A stretch of DNA of 64,000 nt from Bryopsis sp. KO-2023 (taxonomy: Eukaryota > Chlorophyta > Ulvophyceae > Bryopsidales > Bryopsidaceae): positions 5,301,501-5,365,500 of the forward strand of contig BSYQ01000005.1 of the NCBI GenBank assembly GCA_030272585.1, read 5' to 3'. Of this stretch, positions 20,390 to 32,037 are shown in pieces. Each line of letters starts with the position of its first letter. Position 1 is the first letter of the stretch. The position numbers and the translations under genes are program-made. The notes beneath the pieces are model-generated. The model was not told the DNA's origin. It made no database searches and was given only the letters and a program-made list of their open reading frames with translations.

Positions 20390-23349
20390 ATGGATATCGG
20401 AATCATGTCTTGTGCGCTGCGTCTCTGCGCTTACCTGACGATCGTATGTTGGATGCTGGGGATTGTGAGCGCCGACGTTTGCGGTAAATGTTTTTTTTTG
20501 TTGGCGACTTTAAGCTCGCTTCCATAGCTGCAAGCATATCCGAAAGTGGCTCTGGAGGAGCTCGTTAAGTTTTATGTTTGCCACGGATCGTCTTGAGACG
20601 CGGAACAAGCCACTTCGGGCCGGGGGGGGGGCACACGCGCTAAAAACTGCCGATTTTGGTAGTTAAGCAAACTCTTCAGCAACGCGCGTAATAGGGAGGG
20701 TCTTTGAGTTGGTGTCGGAAGTCCAGTGTCGACGGCTCTCGTGTCGTTGTCGCACTTGAGTGTTGGGTTTGTGATCGTCATACCTCGGAGTCGACTTCTA
20801 ACATATGGGGGTGTATGCAGCTCTGTGTCTCTGAGTAAAATCGTCTTGTTGTACTGACTGAATGTTGTTGTGTACACACACCAGACCCGTGTAAGGATTG
20901 CGAAGTTTGCCTCGCGAATGATCCCGCGCCTCCTGAAGCAGGGGTAATTCGCTGCGAGAAATGCGACGCGGGCTTCCGACTCGAGGGCGAATGCTGTAAG
21001 AGTCCTCCGATACATTTGTGGTCTTTCAGCATCATGGGGGACGGTGGACTCTTCTAAAATTTTGTTGTGTTGTAGTTGTTGGTATTGGCAAGACTCATCC
21101 ATTAGTCGAGCATATCGCAACTGTTTCCTTGCAGTCAATTTTTTGTTTCAGCTGGCGACCGCCGCAAACATCCTTTTTCGAAAAGTTTTGAAGCTAACAG
21201 TCAAATTTTGTCACTGTTACTGTTTTACCATGCTTATTCTGTTGTGTGTTGACGTTGTCAAGGTGTTCCAAGCGATTCTGGAGGTAACCAGAAAAGATGA
21301 CAGGGAAAAAACTGTCGGCGCAAATTTTGTTTGCACGCGAAACACGCAATCAAAAATCGATTCATAGTATGCATATGTCTATGCTTTCTTTCAATGTGAG
21401 CCCCGCCTGGCCACATGAAAGCACTTCAATTCGTTCAGAATTTTCCAAAAAACACCACTGACTTGGAAACCTCTTCATTCATTGATGGTTCAACAGGGCT
21501 GGTCAAGTAAAGCAAAAAATGCAAATGAGGAAAAAGAGCTTCTGTTGTTCGCAGGATCTTGCGTGTGCACACTGGAATTCAACCCCGTGTGTGGAGTGGA
21601 TGGAATGACCTATCCGAATGCGTGCCAGGCAGGATGCAGCGGGACACTGGTGGAATGCTTGGGAGAGTGCCCTTGCGGCAGTAAGTGATTCTCATTCACT
21701 CCTGCCTAATAGATGACTTGAATAAGATACAACAAACCAATGCAGCCTGTGCATGAAATAGCCTTTTCCCTATGGGAGAGTTCAGACGAGTGGGTGGGTT
21801 TGGGGCATATCAGATGGGGAACCAGTCCACTGAACAAGATGTATGATGTGTTCACAGAGCCGCCGCCAGGGGCTTGCACCTGCTTGGCAGGTGGTCCTCG
21901 TGTGTGCGGGAAAGATGGCAATGAGTATGGAAATGCCTGCTTGGCTGGTTGTGAAGGCGTCGAAGCCGCGTGTGATGGGCCCTGCCCCTGCGGTAGGGTA
22001 TTTGTAGCGGAGTGCACATGTCTTTGTGGATACGGAACTTGAATGTGGGGCCCACAGTGCCAGTGCCAGTGCTAGACAGTCCAGACTCCCTGAATTGGCA
22101 TGGAAAATCTCCTCAGACAGTATTCTCTGCTCGCTGTCGACCCCACAACAACCCTGCAACAATTTTCCACTGTGTGAAGACTTCACAACCATGTGCTCCT
22201 GAGCATTCAAACTCACCCAAATTGTTTGTGTTTTAAACTCAGGCACTCCTCCTCCTCCTCCTGCTGAGTGCCCTCCTGGGGTCCCAAAAGTGATTTGCAT
22301 TTTAGACCCGTGCAGACTTGCCACATGCTCTGCTTTCCCAACAGCAGTGTGTGAGTCAAACTTTTGTGGCGATTGCAATGCAATTTTTACAGTCAATGGA
22401 CAAGAAGTGGATTGTACCGAGCCTCCGGCGCCAGTTCCTCCTCCTCCTGCTGAGTGCCCTCCTGGGGTCCCAAAAGTGACTTGCATTTTGGACCCGTGCA
22501 GACTTGCCACATGCCCTGCTTTCCCAACAGCAGTGTGTGAGTCAAACTTTTGTGGCGATTGCAATGCAATTTTTACAGTCAATGGACAAGAAGTGGATTG
22601 TACCGAGCCTCCGGCGCCAGTTCCTCCTCCTCCTGCTGAGTGCCCTCCTGGGGTCCCAAAAGTGACTTGCATTTTAGACCCGTGCAGGCTTGCCACATGC
22701 TCTGCTTTCCCAACAGCAGTGTGTGAGTCAAACTTTTGTGGTGATTGCAACGCAATTTTTACAGTCAATGGAAAGGAGGTGAAGTGCTCAAGACGTCTTG
22801 ACCCTGTTCCCTCCCCGCCTCCTTCTCCAAAACCATCTCCTCCTCGCCCTCGTCCTACCATTCGTCCCCCTCCTCGCCTTCGTCCTGTGGTAGCTACCAT
22901 TGAACCTCGTCCTTCCATTCAATCTCGTCTTTCAGTTCGATCTCGTCCTTCCACTCGTGCTTCTTGCAAGAGGGTAAGCTATTCTGATTTTCCGCAGAAA
23001 AATCCATCCTTGTGTTCAACTCTTTGATGAAACACCTCTTAAATTTGGAACCCCCAAGGCCTGCTTTGATGAAAGTAAGGGGGGCACAAAAAAAGGGCAT
23101 TGTCACTGGGAGCTGGAAATGGCCTCATTGGACCAAGGGAGAGTATCTTTTCCTCCTGGAAAGCTTCCAAGCAGAAGATTATCTTGCTGAGGGGGCCGAG
23201 GCGTCACATTTGTCTTTGATTTATTTCTCCAGGGAGTTTGTACTGCCACTGATACCTGCTGCTCTGGACAATGCTGTGCTCCCTGTGGCAGTTCTGGAGG
23301 CCGATCTCTCTGTGGAAGCAATTGTAGCTGCGGAGCACTTGGAAAGTAA
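20390..23349 (+). CDS. Secreted Cys-rich protein with two Kazal-like domains and three tandem 62-aa repeats
   Basis: Exons 20390-20483, 20885-20995, 21555-21680, 21858-21992, 22243-22973 and 23233-23349. Exon 1 is a signal peptide (LTIVCWMLGIVSA). Exon 2 is a short Cys-rich module. Exons 3 and 4 each encode a Kazal-like domain (CTLEFNPVCGVDGMTYPNAC; CLAGGPRVCGKDGNEYGNAC). Exon 5 carries three nearly identical 186-bp repeats of a Pro linker plus an eight-Cys module (CRLATC, CESNFCGDC), then a Pro/Arg tail. The last exon is Cys-rich (CTATDTCCSGQCCAPCG). Most junctions are phase 1, the pattern of shuffled extracellular modules. Kazal domains usually inhibit serine proteases, so an extracellular inhibitor or matrix protein is likely. 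The exon 2/3 junction as drawn creates a stop codon, so a small exon between 20996 and 21554 is probably missed. Confidence 0.8.
22261..22800 (+). repeat. Three tandem 186-bp coding repeats
   Basis: Copies start at 22261, 22447 and 22633, with an exact 186-bp period (62 codons). They differ by only a few bases, so duplication or gene conversion is recent. The third copy diverges at its end where the Pro/Arg tail begins. Confidence 0.93.
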
Positions 23350-25732
23350 ACTAGTTATACTTAGATGGAATGGGGTCAGTTCTTAGGTGTGAAAGTTCCT
23401 TTGGCAAGCGATAAATATGTCTGCTGACAAGAAGAATTCTTACAAGAAAAGGGGAAGTATTTGGGGAGATCGCTGTTCTCCAAGTTTTTTGCGATCCTTT
23501 ATGTTATTTTTAGTTTTTTGGTGCTTTAGGCACGCATTATGTTACTGTACTGCATGTAAAAATTGAAAAAAAAAATTGAATTGAATTGAAAGAATTGTTG
23601 CTTTGAACAGTGTCACTTTGTGTTCAGTTTCAGTTCTTGCAAAGGAGAAACGCCCAGTATACTGACCTAAGAGATCGGCCTCTTTTTCCCCTGAGCGCAT
23701 GCTGCCTTCTTTCTTGCGATGGAGTGCGCACGTTGCAACGTTTTACAATGTATTCATCTACAGATATGAATGCTGCGGTGTTGTAGCGAATGGTCCTGGC
23801 GCACAACCGCCAGAGGTGCCATGGAAAACAACCGTAATAAAACTTGCTGAGGTCCGTTTCGAAAACAGACCACTTGTTCCATTATAACTGCGAAGAGCCC
23901 TTGCATACGCAACTTCGCATACGCCACCTTGGTGTGGATATCTTGCACAGCTTTCCTCATACCTTTCAGACGGCGGTTCGAGCTCTGTGGTGAGTTTTTG
24001 TTGATCACTGGATATCTCTTTCGCAACCAAAAGTTTGGAAGCCCTCCCCTTGCTTTCCACTCACCTGACTTGCAATACGAACAACGACGAAGGGCCCCCA
24101 AGGCCTAGTTATTTGCGCCGAATTCAATGTTGGAAACTTTTTCATGGCGAAGGAACGATGGAGTCCCGCGTAGACAAGCTCCTTGGTCTGTTCATCTTAA
24201 AAGGGGGGACAGGAAGTTGGGAATGGAGAGCGAAGCCGGACAACTCGGGTGTTATCTTGGGTTCCATCCTAGGAAACACCACGTTAGCAGACGAAGACCC
24301 TTTTCAAACCACCGTCCCAACGGAGGTCGCGGAATGGGTGCTGCGAGAGAACGGCTCGAATGCAATTGATGTTGAAGTCAATGCCTTGAACGCGAACGCG
24401 GCGCCATTTCATCCTTTAGCGGCTTTGGTTCCGGCAGTGGAACGCAGATAGCCTGACGTGTCGACACACCACGCGGGGTAAAGACATGAGGAACGAGGAG
24501 GTCGTTTGTCCTAGTGCTCGTCTGAGAAACTTCAAAAAATGAATTAAAATGAATTCTTCAAAGACTCTCGCGTGGCAGCACTTGTCCTGAACTCGACTGA
24601 AACACTGTTCCAGCTTGTCTCCCTTTGTTAACTGGAAGCTTCCAGCCTGAAGGCCACCACAAGTCACTCCGTTGTATCCATCGCTCGGCACTGCCTTGAG
24701 AGAAGACGAGTGAATTCTAGAGTGGATAGTTGTTTGTACTGTTGGTGTTTTTTTTTGTATGCATACAAAAAAAAATACCATGTGGCCAAGACCGAACTGC
24801 CAACTCCCCATCACCCACCAGGATGCCAGAAAAAAAAAACACAAATGTGAAGTGCAAAAAAAACCCACGGATAAGTGATAAAAAAAATGCAGAAGAAGGA
24901 AGAAAAAACTTAGTCGAAGATGCCCAACGTGTCTTCCAACTGTTTATCAAGTCCTGGTTGCAAGCAATTGACATTTCCGAACTCTACAATTTGAGGGCAG
25001 CAAAATGATGATGTTGAACATGTTGCATCTGCAGCCGAAATTTGTCACGTGTGGGGGTCAGAAAGCACAGCACAACGGCTCAGAAAGCAATCATTCCATT
25101 ACCCCACATTGTTACAGTCACATCGATTAGGAATTATATGGTGGACAATTGTGTGTTTGAGAACAACTCCCCCTGTAGCATTGATTCGTCAGTTTTTGTT
25201 GAGTGGGCAAAATCATACATACACACACCTTCGAGACTTTTATTTGAAGTTTATGATTTGTCCACTCAACTTTTTGGGTCTGCATGAACATTTCTGTAAA
25301 ACAAACACCAATTGGACACCTTCGAGACACATGCATACTGGTTTAATGGTGGGTTCCTGCAACTATTGGCTGTCTTGTATGCAAGACATGCCAGAACGAA
25401 AGTAGGTTACACGGTCATATGTTCTTTGTGAAGCGTTTTTTGAAGCATATCCACCACCCCCAAAAACAAACAAACAAACAAACGAAAACAAACATTATTA
25501 CAATTTTTTTCCCCCTGGAAAAATCGACTCTATTCAAGAAATTCCGACGAAGCCTGGCCACCTTGCTGATGGTCGAGCAAACTTGAGTCTGCTTGGAACA
25601 CTGGATGTCAGAATCTGCCACCCTTTCCGCCCGGTGTATCTTATGTAATCAGTATGATTTTGCAAGATATGCAAATCAACCTTCAACCCCCAACTTTGCT
25701 TTTCGCGCGCGTCTTTCGTCGTGGTGAGCTCA
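23350..25732. other. Spacer without a confident gene
   Basis: A 138-codon plus-strand frame (24035-24451) and overlapping minus-strand frames (23754-24101) exist, but none shows a known domain or convincing exon structure. The left end probably holds the 3' UTR of the Kazal gene. A 28-bp perfect palindrome lies at 24748-24775. The right end is promoter of the HAT-repeat gene. Confidence 0.45.
24748..24775. repeat. 28-bp perfect palindrome
   Basis: Nine T, GTATGCATAC, nine A. The two halves are exact reverse complements with no spacer, able to form a cruciform or an RNA hairpin. It lies between genes, so no function can be assigned. Confidence 0.9.
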
Positions 25733-28700
25733 ATGCCACAAGGGATCTTTATAGATGCCCACGCCCAAGCGCTCTCTGCGGGCCGTGCGAAATCCCATCC
25801 TTTAGCGTCTCGTGCTACCACCTCCAAACCGACCACCTCCAGGAGACCGCTGGGACCTCCAGTCGTTCCTGAGCCACCCCAATTCTCACTCTCTGCGTTC
25901 GATCCTCGGATAGAAGCCATCCTAGATGGGGGAGCTGGCAAAAGAACTCCTGAGAAGAAACCCTTGAAAATCAACACGGACCTGTTGTTGGTAAGGTTTC
26001 GTAAGTTGAGGAACGACCTCAGGTCGAAAAGGAAAGAAAAGTGAGAAAAAGTGTGACCATCCCTTAGACCTATGCTGTTGTATGGACTTGAGCTGTGAAT
26101 AACTGAATAATTTATATACAGTTGAAGTGTTATACAGATGCGTCTAATATTGTATTGAATTGTATTTTATGTGTCTAATACCTCTCGGAATAAATGAACA
26201 GCTGAGGAGCCACTAATGATTGTCTAAGACTCAATTTTATCTAAGGTTGAATTTTTCGCCATAAGCACTCATCAAATCAAAGGGTGGGGTGTAGTTTGAA
26301 ATTTTTGAAAGCTGGTTTCCTTGCATCCAGTATCGTTCTAGGCAGAAGAGAATCCATTCTCAGCGTATGTATGAGCCTGACAAAAAGAAGAAAGCGTTGG
26401 TGGCATCCGAAGAGGGCTTCAAGAAAGTGTTGAGGTCGGATCCATCCGAGGGGCGGGCGTATGTCAGCCTGGGCAGACTCTATGTCAGTCAGAAAAGATT
26501 CAACGAAGCCAGGAAGTTGTACGAGGATGGATGTGCGGCGACACGTAAGTTCTTGGGTGAATTACATAAGAAAAAAAAAGGTATATGCAACCCCGCTTTT
26601 CCGAAAACAAATAATATTCGAAAAGAAACAAGGATGTCTTTTGGCAGTGCTTTCCCCCCCCCCACTATCAAGTGGCTGGAAGAATCGAGGATCAGTTCGC
26701 TTGCTGATTAGATTGTCTGACTAGAAAGCACATGACCAAAGTCATGATTTGGATTTGGATTCGGATTTGGATTTGGATTTGCAATCAAGTTCAGTCAGAA
26801 ACCAAACAGAAAACACACTCATTGAATTCAGCATTGTTTAGTTTTCGTTTTCTCGTCGCTCCAGAGGGAAACAATGCTTACATATGGACGGCTTGGGGAA
26901 ACTTGGAATCCAAACAGGGTAACCCCCCGAAAGCTCGTCGACTGTTCGATGCAGCCGTCGTGGCCGACAGATCTCACATGGCTGCCTGGCATTGCTGGGG
27001 AATGCTGGAGGAAAGGGAAGGCCACTATGAAAAGGCGAAAAATTGCTGGATCAAAGGAATCAAATACGGAAAACATGCAAAGAAAGCTGTTTCGCCGTAT
27101 CTGTACAATTCCCTTGGGAATTTGGCTTGCAAATTAGGCCTGCTGGAGGAAGCTCGATCGTGGTTTAGGTAAGTTGGGCTGTGGGTGTGCATCCGTGGCA
27201 CCTTGGTATGCTTCAGATTTATATCGGGATGCTTCTGGGGGAGAGTTGGAAATTGTGTTAATAAGATTTTTTAGTTTTACTTTGGTAGGGAAGGAACTAA
27301 CACCACCCAGGAAAGCTATGCTTTGTGGAATTCCTGGGCAAGATTGGAGGCCGAAGTTGGAGATCCGAAAGAAGCACCCAGATTGTTTGAACAAGCTTTG
27401 AAGGTGGGCGCAAATCTGACATGTTGGGGGAAATCCCCCCCCCCCAACAGAAAAAAAAAAATTAAAAGAGAAGAAAAGAAAATTAAAGAAAATTTGCATT
27501 GTTTTCAATCAGGGGATGTTTTGTTTTGATATTGCCTTCCAAAACGTATATGTTGGAGATTTAGTTTGTTGCATGAATTAAAGCTTGTACATTTCATTGG
27601 TCCAGGAAAATAATGATCTATCCAGAAGTTTACCCGTTGTGTTGAAAATGTCGCTCAGGTGAATCGGAGATGTAGGTATACTCATTTGACTTGGGCGATG
27701 CTGGAGAAGTCGCAGGGAAGAATAGAGAGGGCTAGGGAACTGTTGGAGCGAGGCCATTTGTTGAATTACACGGAGCCTGCGATTTTGCAAGCCTGGGCCG
27801 TCTTGGAGTGCGAAGAAGGAAACATAGATAAAGCTAGGGAGCTATTCCAAAAGGTGCGAACACACGCGTCAAGCGAATCCTCTCTAAGCTGGGGGGGCAT
27901 TCGACGCTCCGTTGGAAAAAAAAAATCATGCTGGAACAGAGTTGGAAGGAAACGTTCAGTGCGTTTTTTTAGTTTTGAATTCAACCCAGTAGAATTCATC
28001 TGTTTTTCTTTTCGTTGTGTGTGTGTGTGGGGGAGTAGGGTACGGAGCTAGACGGGGACTATCAGCATCTTTGGCAAGCATGGGGTGTTATGGAATTCCG
28101 GGCGGGAAATATAACCAGAGCCAGGGAACTGTTTCAAGAGGGAGTCTGGGCAAAGCCTTCCCACAGGAATGCAGCCTACATATTCCAAGTAAGCACAGGG
28201 GAACTGCACCTCCTATTGAAATAAAATTAGTTTAAACCTTTTTTTTTTTGGGGGGGGGGGGTCTTTCACGGTGGGGAACGGAAAGTGTTTTGAAAAGAAT
28301 CGAAAGCGATGATTTGCCTACCATCTCTTTTTTTTTTTATAGCTCTGGCCTCGTTAGAATCTTTGAGTATCCGATTTGTGAATAGAAAAAAAACGTTTTA
28401 ACTTTTATGTGTGTTTGTTGTTGCTGTTTTTTTTCCATAGCTTTTTATGTTTTTTTTTTTTTTTGCGTGATAAATTCAGGCGTGGGCTGTGCTGGAAGCC
28501 AGCGACAGAAACGTCCCTCTGGCTCGAGAGTTGTATAAGTGTGGTGTGAAAGTGGATCCAAAGAATCAAATGATTTGGGATTCCTGGATAGCGTTGGAGG
28601 AGTCAGTCATGGCACTGGAACGAGCCAACGAGTTGCGCAATATCGCCATGCAGCAGAGAACTGAGCCAGTTTTTCCAGACTCCTTCACAATGCTGGCCTC

Positions 28701-29209
28701 AGAGGAGGCCAGCGTCGAGTCATTTCTGGAAAAGGTAACGAGTAAAAATACTTGTATGAACTTTCATGGGGGGTTTGTATTGTGGCATCTGATTTTTCTG
28801 AGTCGGTCTGTAACACACCTTTCCGTGAGGAGGGGGGTGCACTCATCATTTTCTTTCCCTTTGCTGCGTTAAATATTTTGATTAAAAAGAGTGGCTTCTA
28901 ATTGTTGGCCGATATTTCCTTCTCCTCAATAGAATTTGCATGTGCTGTTCTTGGTGGTGGTGGTGAGCATATCGGTCCAAGGGGGAAAAACAAAAATTTA
29001 AAATTAATAATGATAAATAATAATAATTACTAATACTGTTGGATTTGCAAATCGGCCCAAGGGGGGGGGGAATAAATAAATAATTATTATTACTAATACT
29101 GTTGAATTTTTTTGTTTTGCAGTTATCAGATTGGTTCACAGATTTTAAATCGAAATCGAGGGAGAACCTAATCAAACAGCGGTCGCAATTGGGAGGGGGA
29201 GAGACCTGA
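25733..29209 (+). CDS. HAT/TPR-repeat RNA-processing protein, MBB1/HCF107-like, 8 exons
   Basis: Exons 25733-25990, 26346-26544, 26865-27168, 27289-27403, 27659-27853, 28039-28188, 28480-28734 and 29123-29209 give 1563 nt (520 aa), phases matching. After a basic Ser/Thr/Pro-rich N-terminus that could be a transit peptide come about ten half-a-TPR (HAT) repeats with the W-x(2)-W/A spacing (AYIWTAWGNLE, MAAWHCWGMLEE, YALWNSWARLE, YTHLTWAMLE, ILQAWAVLE, HLWQAWGVME, IFQAWAVLE, MIWDSWIALE). The C-terminal WFTDF segment also fits. In green algae and plants this architecture belongs to MBB1/HCF107, which binds and protects psbB/psbH mRNAs in the plastid. Nuclear HAT proteins (crooked neck, CstF77) have a different start and are usually longer. 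Confidence 0.83.
26748..26783. repeat. Hexamer tandem repeat (GGATTT)n in the MBB1-like gene intron 2
   Basis: About six copies of GGATTT/GGATTC. It is not the plant telomere unit TTTAGGG. It is placed ~80 bp before the acceptor of exon 3. Confidence 0.85.
28965..29115 (+). repeat. Degenerate tandem AT-rich duplication in the last intron of the HAT-repeat gene
   Basis: Two copies of an ~80-bp unit (TCGGYCCAAGGGGG, then an A/T-rich stretch, then ACTAATACTGTTG) are seen at 28973-29041 and 29053-29104 with insertions. It sits just upstream of the acceptor of the final exon. Confidence 0.6.
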
Positions 29210-30366
29210 AAATCTCCATTGCTCGCAAAAAAAACTTTGCAGGATTTTTTGTGGATCGAGCCCTGTTAAACATTTGAATGGCCGAGGTCAATAGCAAAAG
29301 GGAGCTGTGATGGGTTAGTTTTTGATGTGTTCTATTTTTGGTTTCAGGTTTTGGTTTCAGGTTTTGGTTTGAATGGGTTTTGCCGGAGGCTAGCTATATC
29401 TGGACTTTCTTTTTTCAGCTTTATCGAATTCTTTGTTTTTTTCCAAAGGCAAAAAAATTGACATCCCTAGTATGTATAAGCATAATTTTTCCCTCCTTGT
29501 AGCTGTTGAAATGTTGTGGAAGGCTTGTTTTTTGATGCGGCATAGTTGGAAGGAAAGATAGAGCCTGAGATTGATCGGGTGCTGTTATTTTTCTTTCCTT
29601 GGGATGTAATTGATGTAGTTCACCACCAGATGTTGCAGGGAGTGATCCATTGGGGTTGTGGAAATGCAAGATTTGCATCAATCGTTTCACTTTCGAGTGT
29701 TTTTTAATTGATCTGATTATGTCTTGACCCAAACAACTGCCATCAATTTTTTGGCTGTTACAGTAGAATTTGCTCGATGAGCCATTGAATAGTGCACCCA
29801 ATTCGGAACGGCAGATTTTTCACCCCTACAGATCCACTGCCGGATAATACAGACTCCGAATAGCAAGCCCAGCTTTCACAGGGTGACTTCAGCAGCATAG
29901 ATTTTGGCAGCTCTGGTGAGTTTGCTACTTTGACCCCTTTCTGCAACTCCTCACGTTTAAAAATAAAAATATCTGGGGACAGCAGATATCAGACTTCGGT
30001 CAATAGGCCCCAAAAGTCCTGGCCCAAAGCTGGGCTTGTTAAGTGGGTTCTATTGCAGAATTCAGAATTCAATGCTTTTAGGTCGTTTCCTACTTTTTTC
30101 AGGTCATTTCCAGTTTTATCCTTCTGTGTTCACATACATCCATTCCAACACGTAAAAATACATCGCCTTATTTTGCTCTCTTATTTTCCTTTGTTCAACT
30201 GCTCAAAAATGGAGAAAAAATTTCACAGGAAACACGGGAAAAGAAAAAAAGTACCCTCCTGTGAAAACGTCCTTCAGAACAAAGCAAACATACATTGCCC
30301 CCGCCAATCCCCCCCCCCAAAAAAAAAACTCGCATCAAAACTGGTAGAGTTTCTTTTTTTCCCTGT
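29210..30366. other. Convergent 3' regions
   Basis: Between two converging stop codons. It probably contains both 3' UTRs. A/T-rich in parts, with no supportable ORF. Confidence 0.6.
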
Positions 30367-32037
30367 TCAACTGGAATCATCCGATTTCGCCTTGTGGGCA
30401 TATCTGGATGAGATAAATTCCAGCAACCAAGCGGGGGAGGGCACCTTCATGTATAGAGCCGAACCGAAAAGCATAGGTGCAGGCTTTCCATCCTGACTGA
30501 GGGATCCACCCTTGTGTATTGCACATATGACTTCCCAAACGTTTTCGCCAGCATTGAATTTCACCTCCCAATCTGATTCGAGTGCCCATTTTGTGCCAAA
30601 TTCAATGTTTTTGTCTGCAAACTTAACCTTCACCCCTGATTTTTCATACCTCTCTTTCACTCTGGGGGAAACCAGGGTCAGCACGTTTTCCAAAGCTTCT
30701 TCCATCACTTTTTGGGCCGAGAACTGGCTGTCGAAATTGGAGTCCAGTTTCCTCACGGCCTCTATGTCAGTCGGGTGGAGCAAAATTGACACGGCGGACG
30801 GTTTCTTGCACTTTATCCAGTAGCTTGGAGCAGTGCTGTTGTGGGTCTGACATCCATCCAGATGTGGGTGATGGAGAAGCGCTCGAACAGTCAGAGCTGC
30901 ATCAAATTCCCCAGCGGTTTCCTCCGAGTCGAGCATTTCCACAGTGGGCTGGCCCCAAACAAAAAGCTTAAACACGGTCGCTTGCTGGACGTTTACCTTC
31001 ACCCTCGACACCACATCAGCTCCCAGAAACCCTTCCAAGGCTTTTGTTTGAACCGCCTTGGAAAAATCCCTCAAGGCTGCCAGCTCCCCAGGGGTGGCGA
31101 GCGCAGCCCTCTCTTCGAGGGCAAATTTTGACTCAGGCCGAGTAACCTGGCTGAATATTTCCACCCCTTTTGCATAGTCTATACTGGAAGCATCAGCACT
31201 ACATGAGCCTGGGATGGCATCTTGTTTCGCTAGCTCCATCAACAGGTCCCCTCTGCCCAAGACCTTGACGTAAGGCGCCACCAAGGAAATGGAAAACCCC
31301 ATCGCCCGTTCCAAGCCTTCGAACAGCTGTCGATCTCCCCCACATCCAGGAATCGAATTCAACTTGAGGAAATCCCCAATCACGTGGCAAACCTGCTCCA
31401 TAACCTCCTCGTTCTCCAACACCTCCGCCAGATTCGTGTCAGGCAAAACTACGATGGGTTTTTGCTTCACTGTTTTTGCTTTCCCATGTTCCTTGAAATT
31501 TTGGACCACATCCAGCATCGGGGGTGCCAACTGGCTCAGTGGAATTGCCTCATCCAGCTCTCCACTCAAAAGCATCACAGGCCAAAACCATTGGGTAGGA
31601 AAAGGCATTCGCAGAGGGGAGGAAATGCTGATGAAACCCACTCCTCGCCCAAACGCCAACTCTTGAGCAACGACACTGCCAGCCCCGTGTGCCAGAAAGA
31701 CACCATTACGGATCCTCGGTGAAAACTGAGGTTTCACAATCGCTCCTGATTCCACGAGTTTCGCAACCACCTGGTCAAGATCCTTCGACAGTTGATCGAC
31801 GCTGTCTTGAAGGTCGGTTTCTGAATGGAGTGCATCCAGGCATGGGGTGCCCAGGATTGCAACCCATGCTTGTGCGCTAGATTTCAATGTTTCCTGTAGA
31901 GCCAACCCCAATTGCTTGTATTCGGAGGCGCTTCTATTAGGATCCCCGATCAAAATCAGCACAAGAACGAAGGATGGACTGCTGGAGCCTGGTCCAGCAG
32001 TAGGAGGACTGAGAATTTCAGAACCCAGTGGCATTGT
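30367..32037 (-). CDS. Intronless orphan protein, weakly alpha/beta-hydrolase-like N-terminus
   Basis: The start is put at the ATG at 32037, which has a good context, rather than 32103, where a splice-acceptor-like GTGTGCAG suggests 5' UTR. That gives 556 aa. The N-terminal ~180 residues have a hydrophobic strand (FVLVLILIGDP), then GVFLAHGAGSVVAQ and a PVMLLSGELDEAIPL segment resembling the strand-turn and acid regions of alpha/beta hydrolases. The usual GxSxG nucleophile elbow is not evident (GFISISS instead). The C-terminal half (VMEEALENVLTLVSPRVKER, WEVKFNAGENVWEVICAI) is not recognised. No signal peptide is evident. Being a single exon in a spliced neighbourhood is unusual. The ORF is surely coding by length and composition, but its function is unknown. 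Confidence 0.75.
   Translation of the reverse strand, partial: TMPLGSEILSPPTAGPGSSSPSFVLVLILIGDPNRSASEYKQLGLALQETLKSSAQAWVAILGTPCLDALHSETDLQDSVDQLSKDLDQVVAKLVESGAIVKPQFSPRIRNGVFLAHGAGSVVAQELAFGRGVGFISISSPLRMPFPTQWFWPVMLLSGELDEAIPLSQLAPPMLDVVQNFKEHGKAKTVKQKPIVVLPDTNLAEVLENEEVMEQVCHVIGDFLKLNSIPGCGGDRQLFEGLERAMGFSISLVAPYVKVLGRGDLLMELAKQDAIPGSCSADASSIDYAKGVEIFSQVTRPESKFALEERAALATPGELAALRDFSKAVQTKALEGFLGADVVSRVKVNVQQATVFKLFVWGQPTVEMLDSEETAGEFDAALTVRALLHHPHLDGCQTHNSTAPSYWIKCKKPSAVSILLHPTDIEAVRKLDSNFDSQFSAQKVMEEALENVLTLVSPRVKERYEKSGVKVKFADKNIEFGTKWALESDWEVKFNAGENVWEVICAIHKGGSLSQDGKPAPMLFGSALYMKVPSPAWLLEFISSRYAHKAKSDDSS

Noticed and set aside
21782-22918. 378-codon minus-strand frame
   Set aside because: Antisense of the tandem repeats in the Kazal gene; its repeats mirror the real coding repeats.
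26748-26783. Interstitial telomere repeat
   Set aside because: Unit is GGATTT, not TTTAGGG or a known telomere unit; only about six copies.
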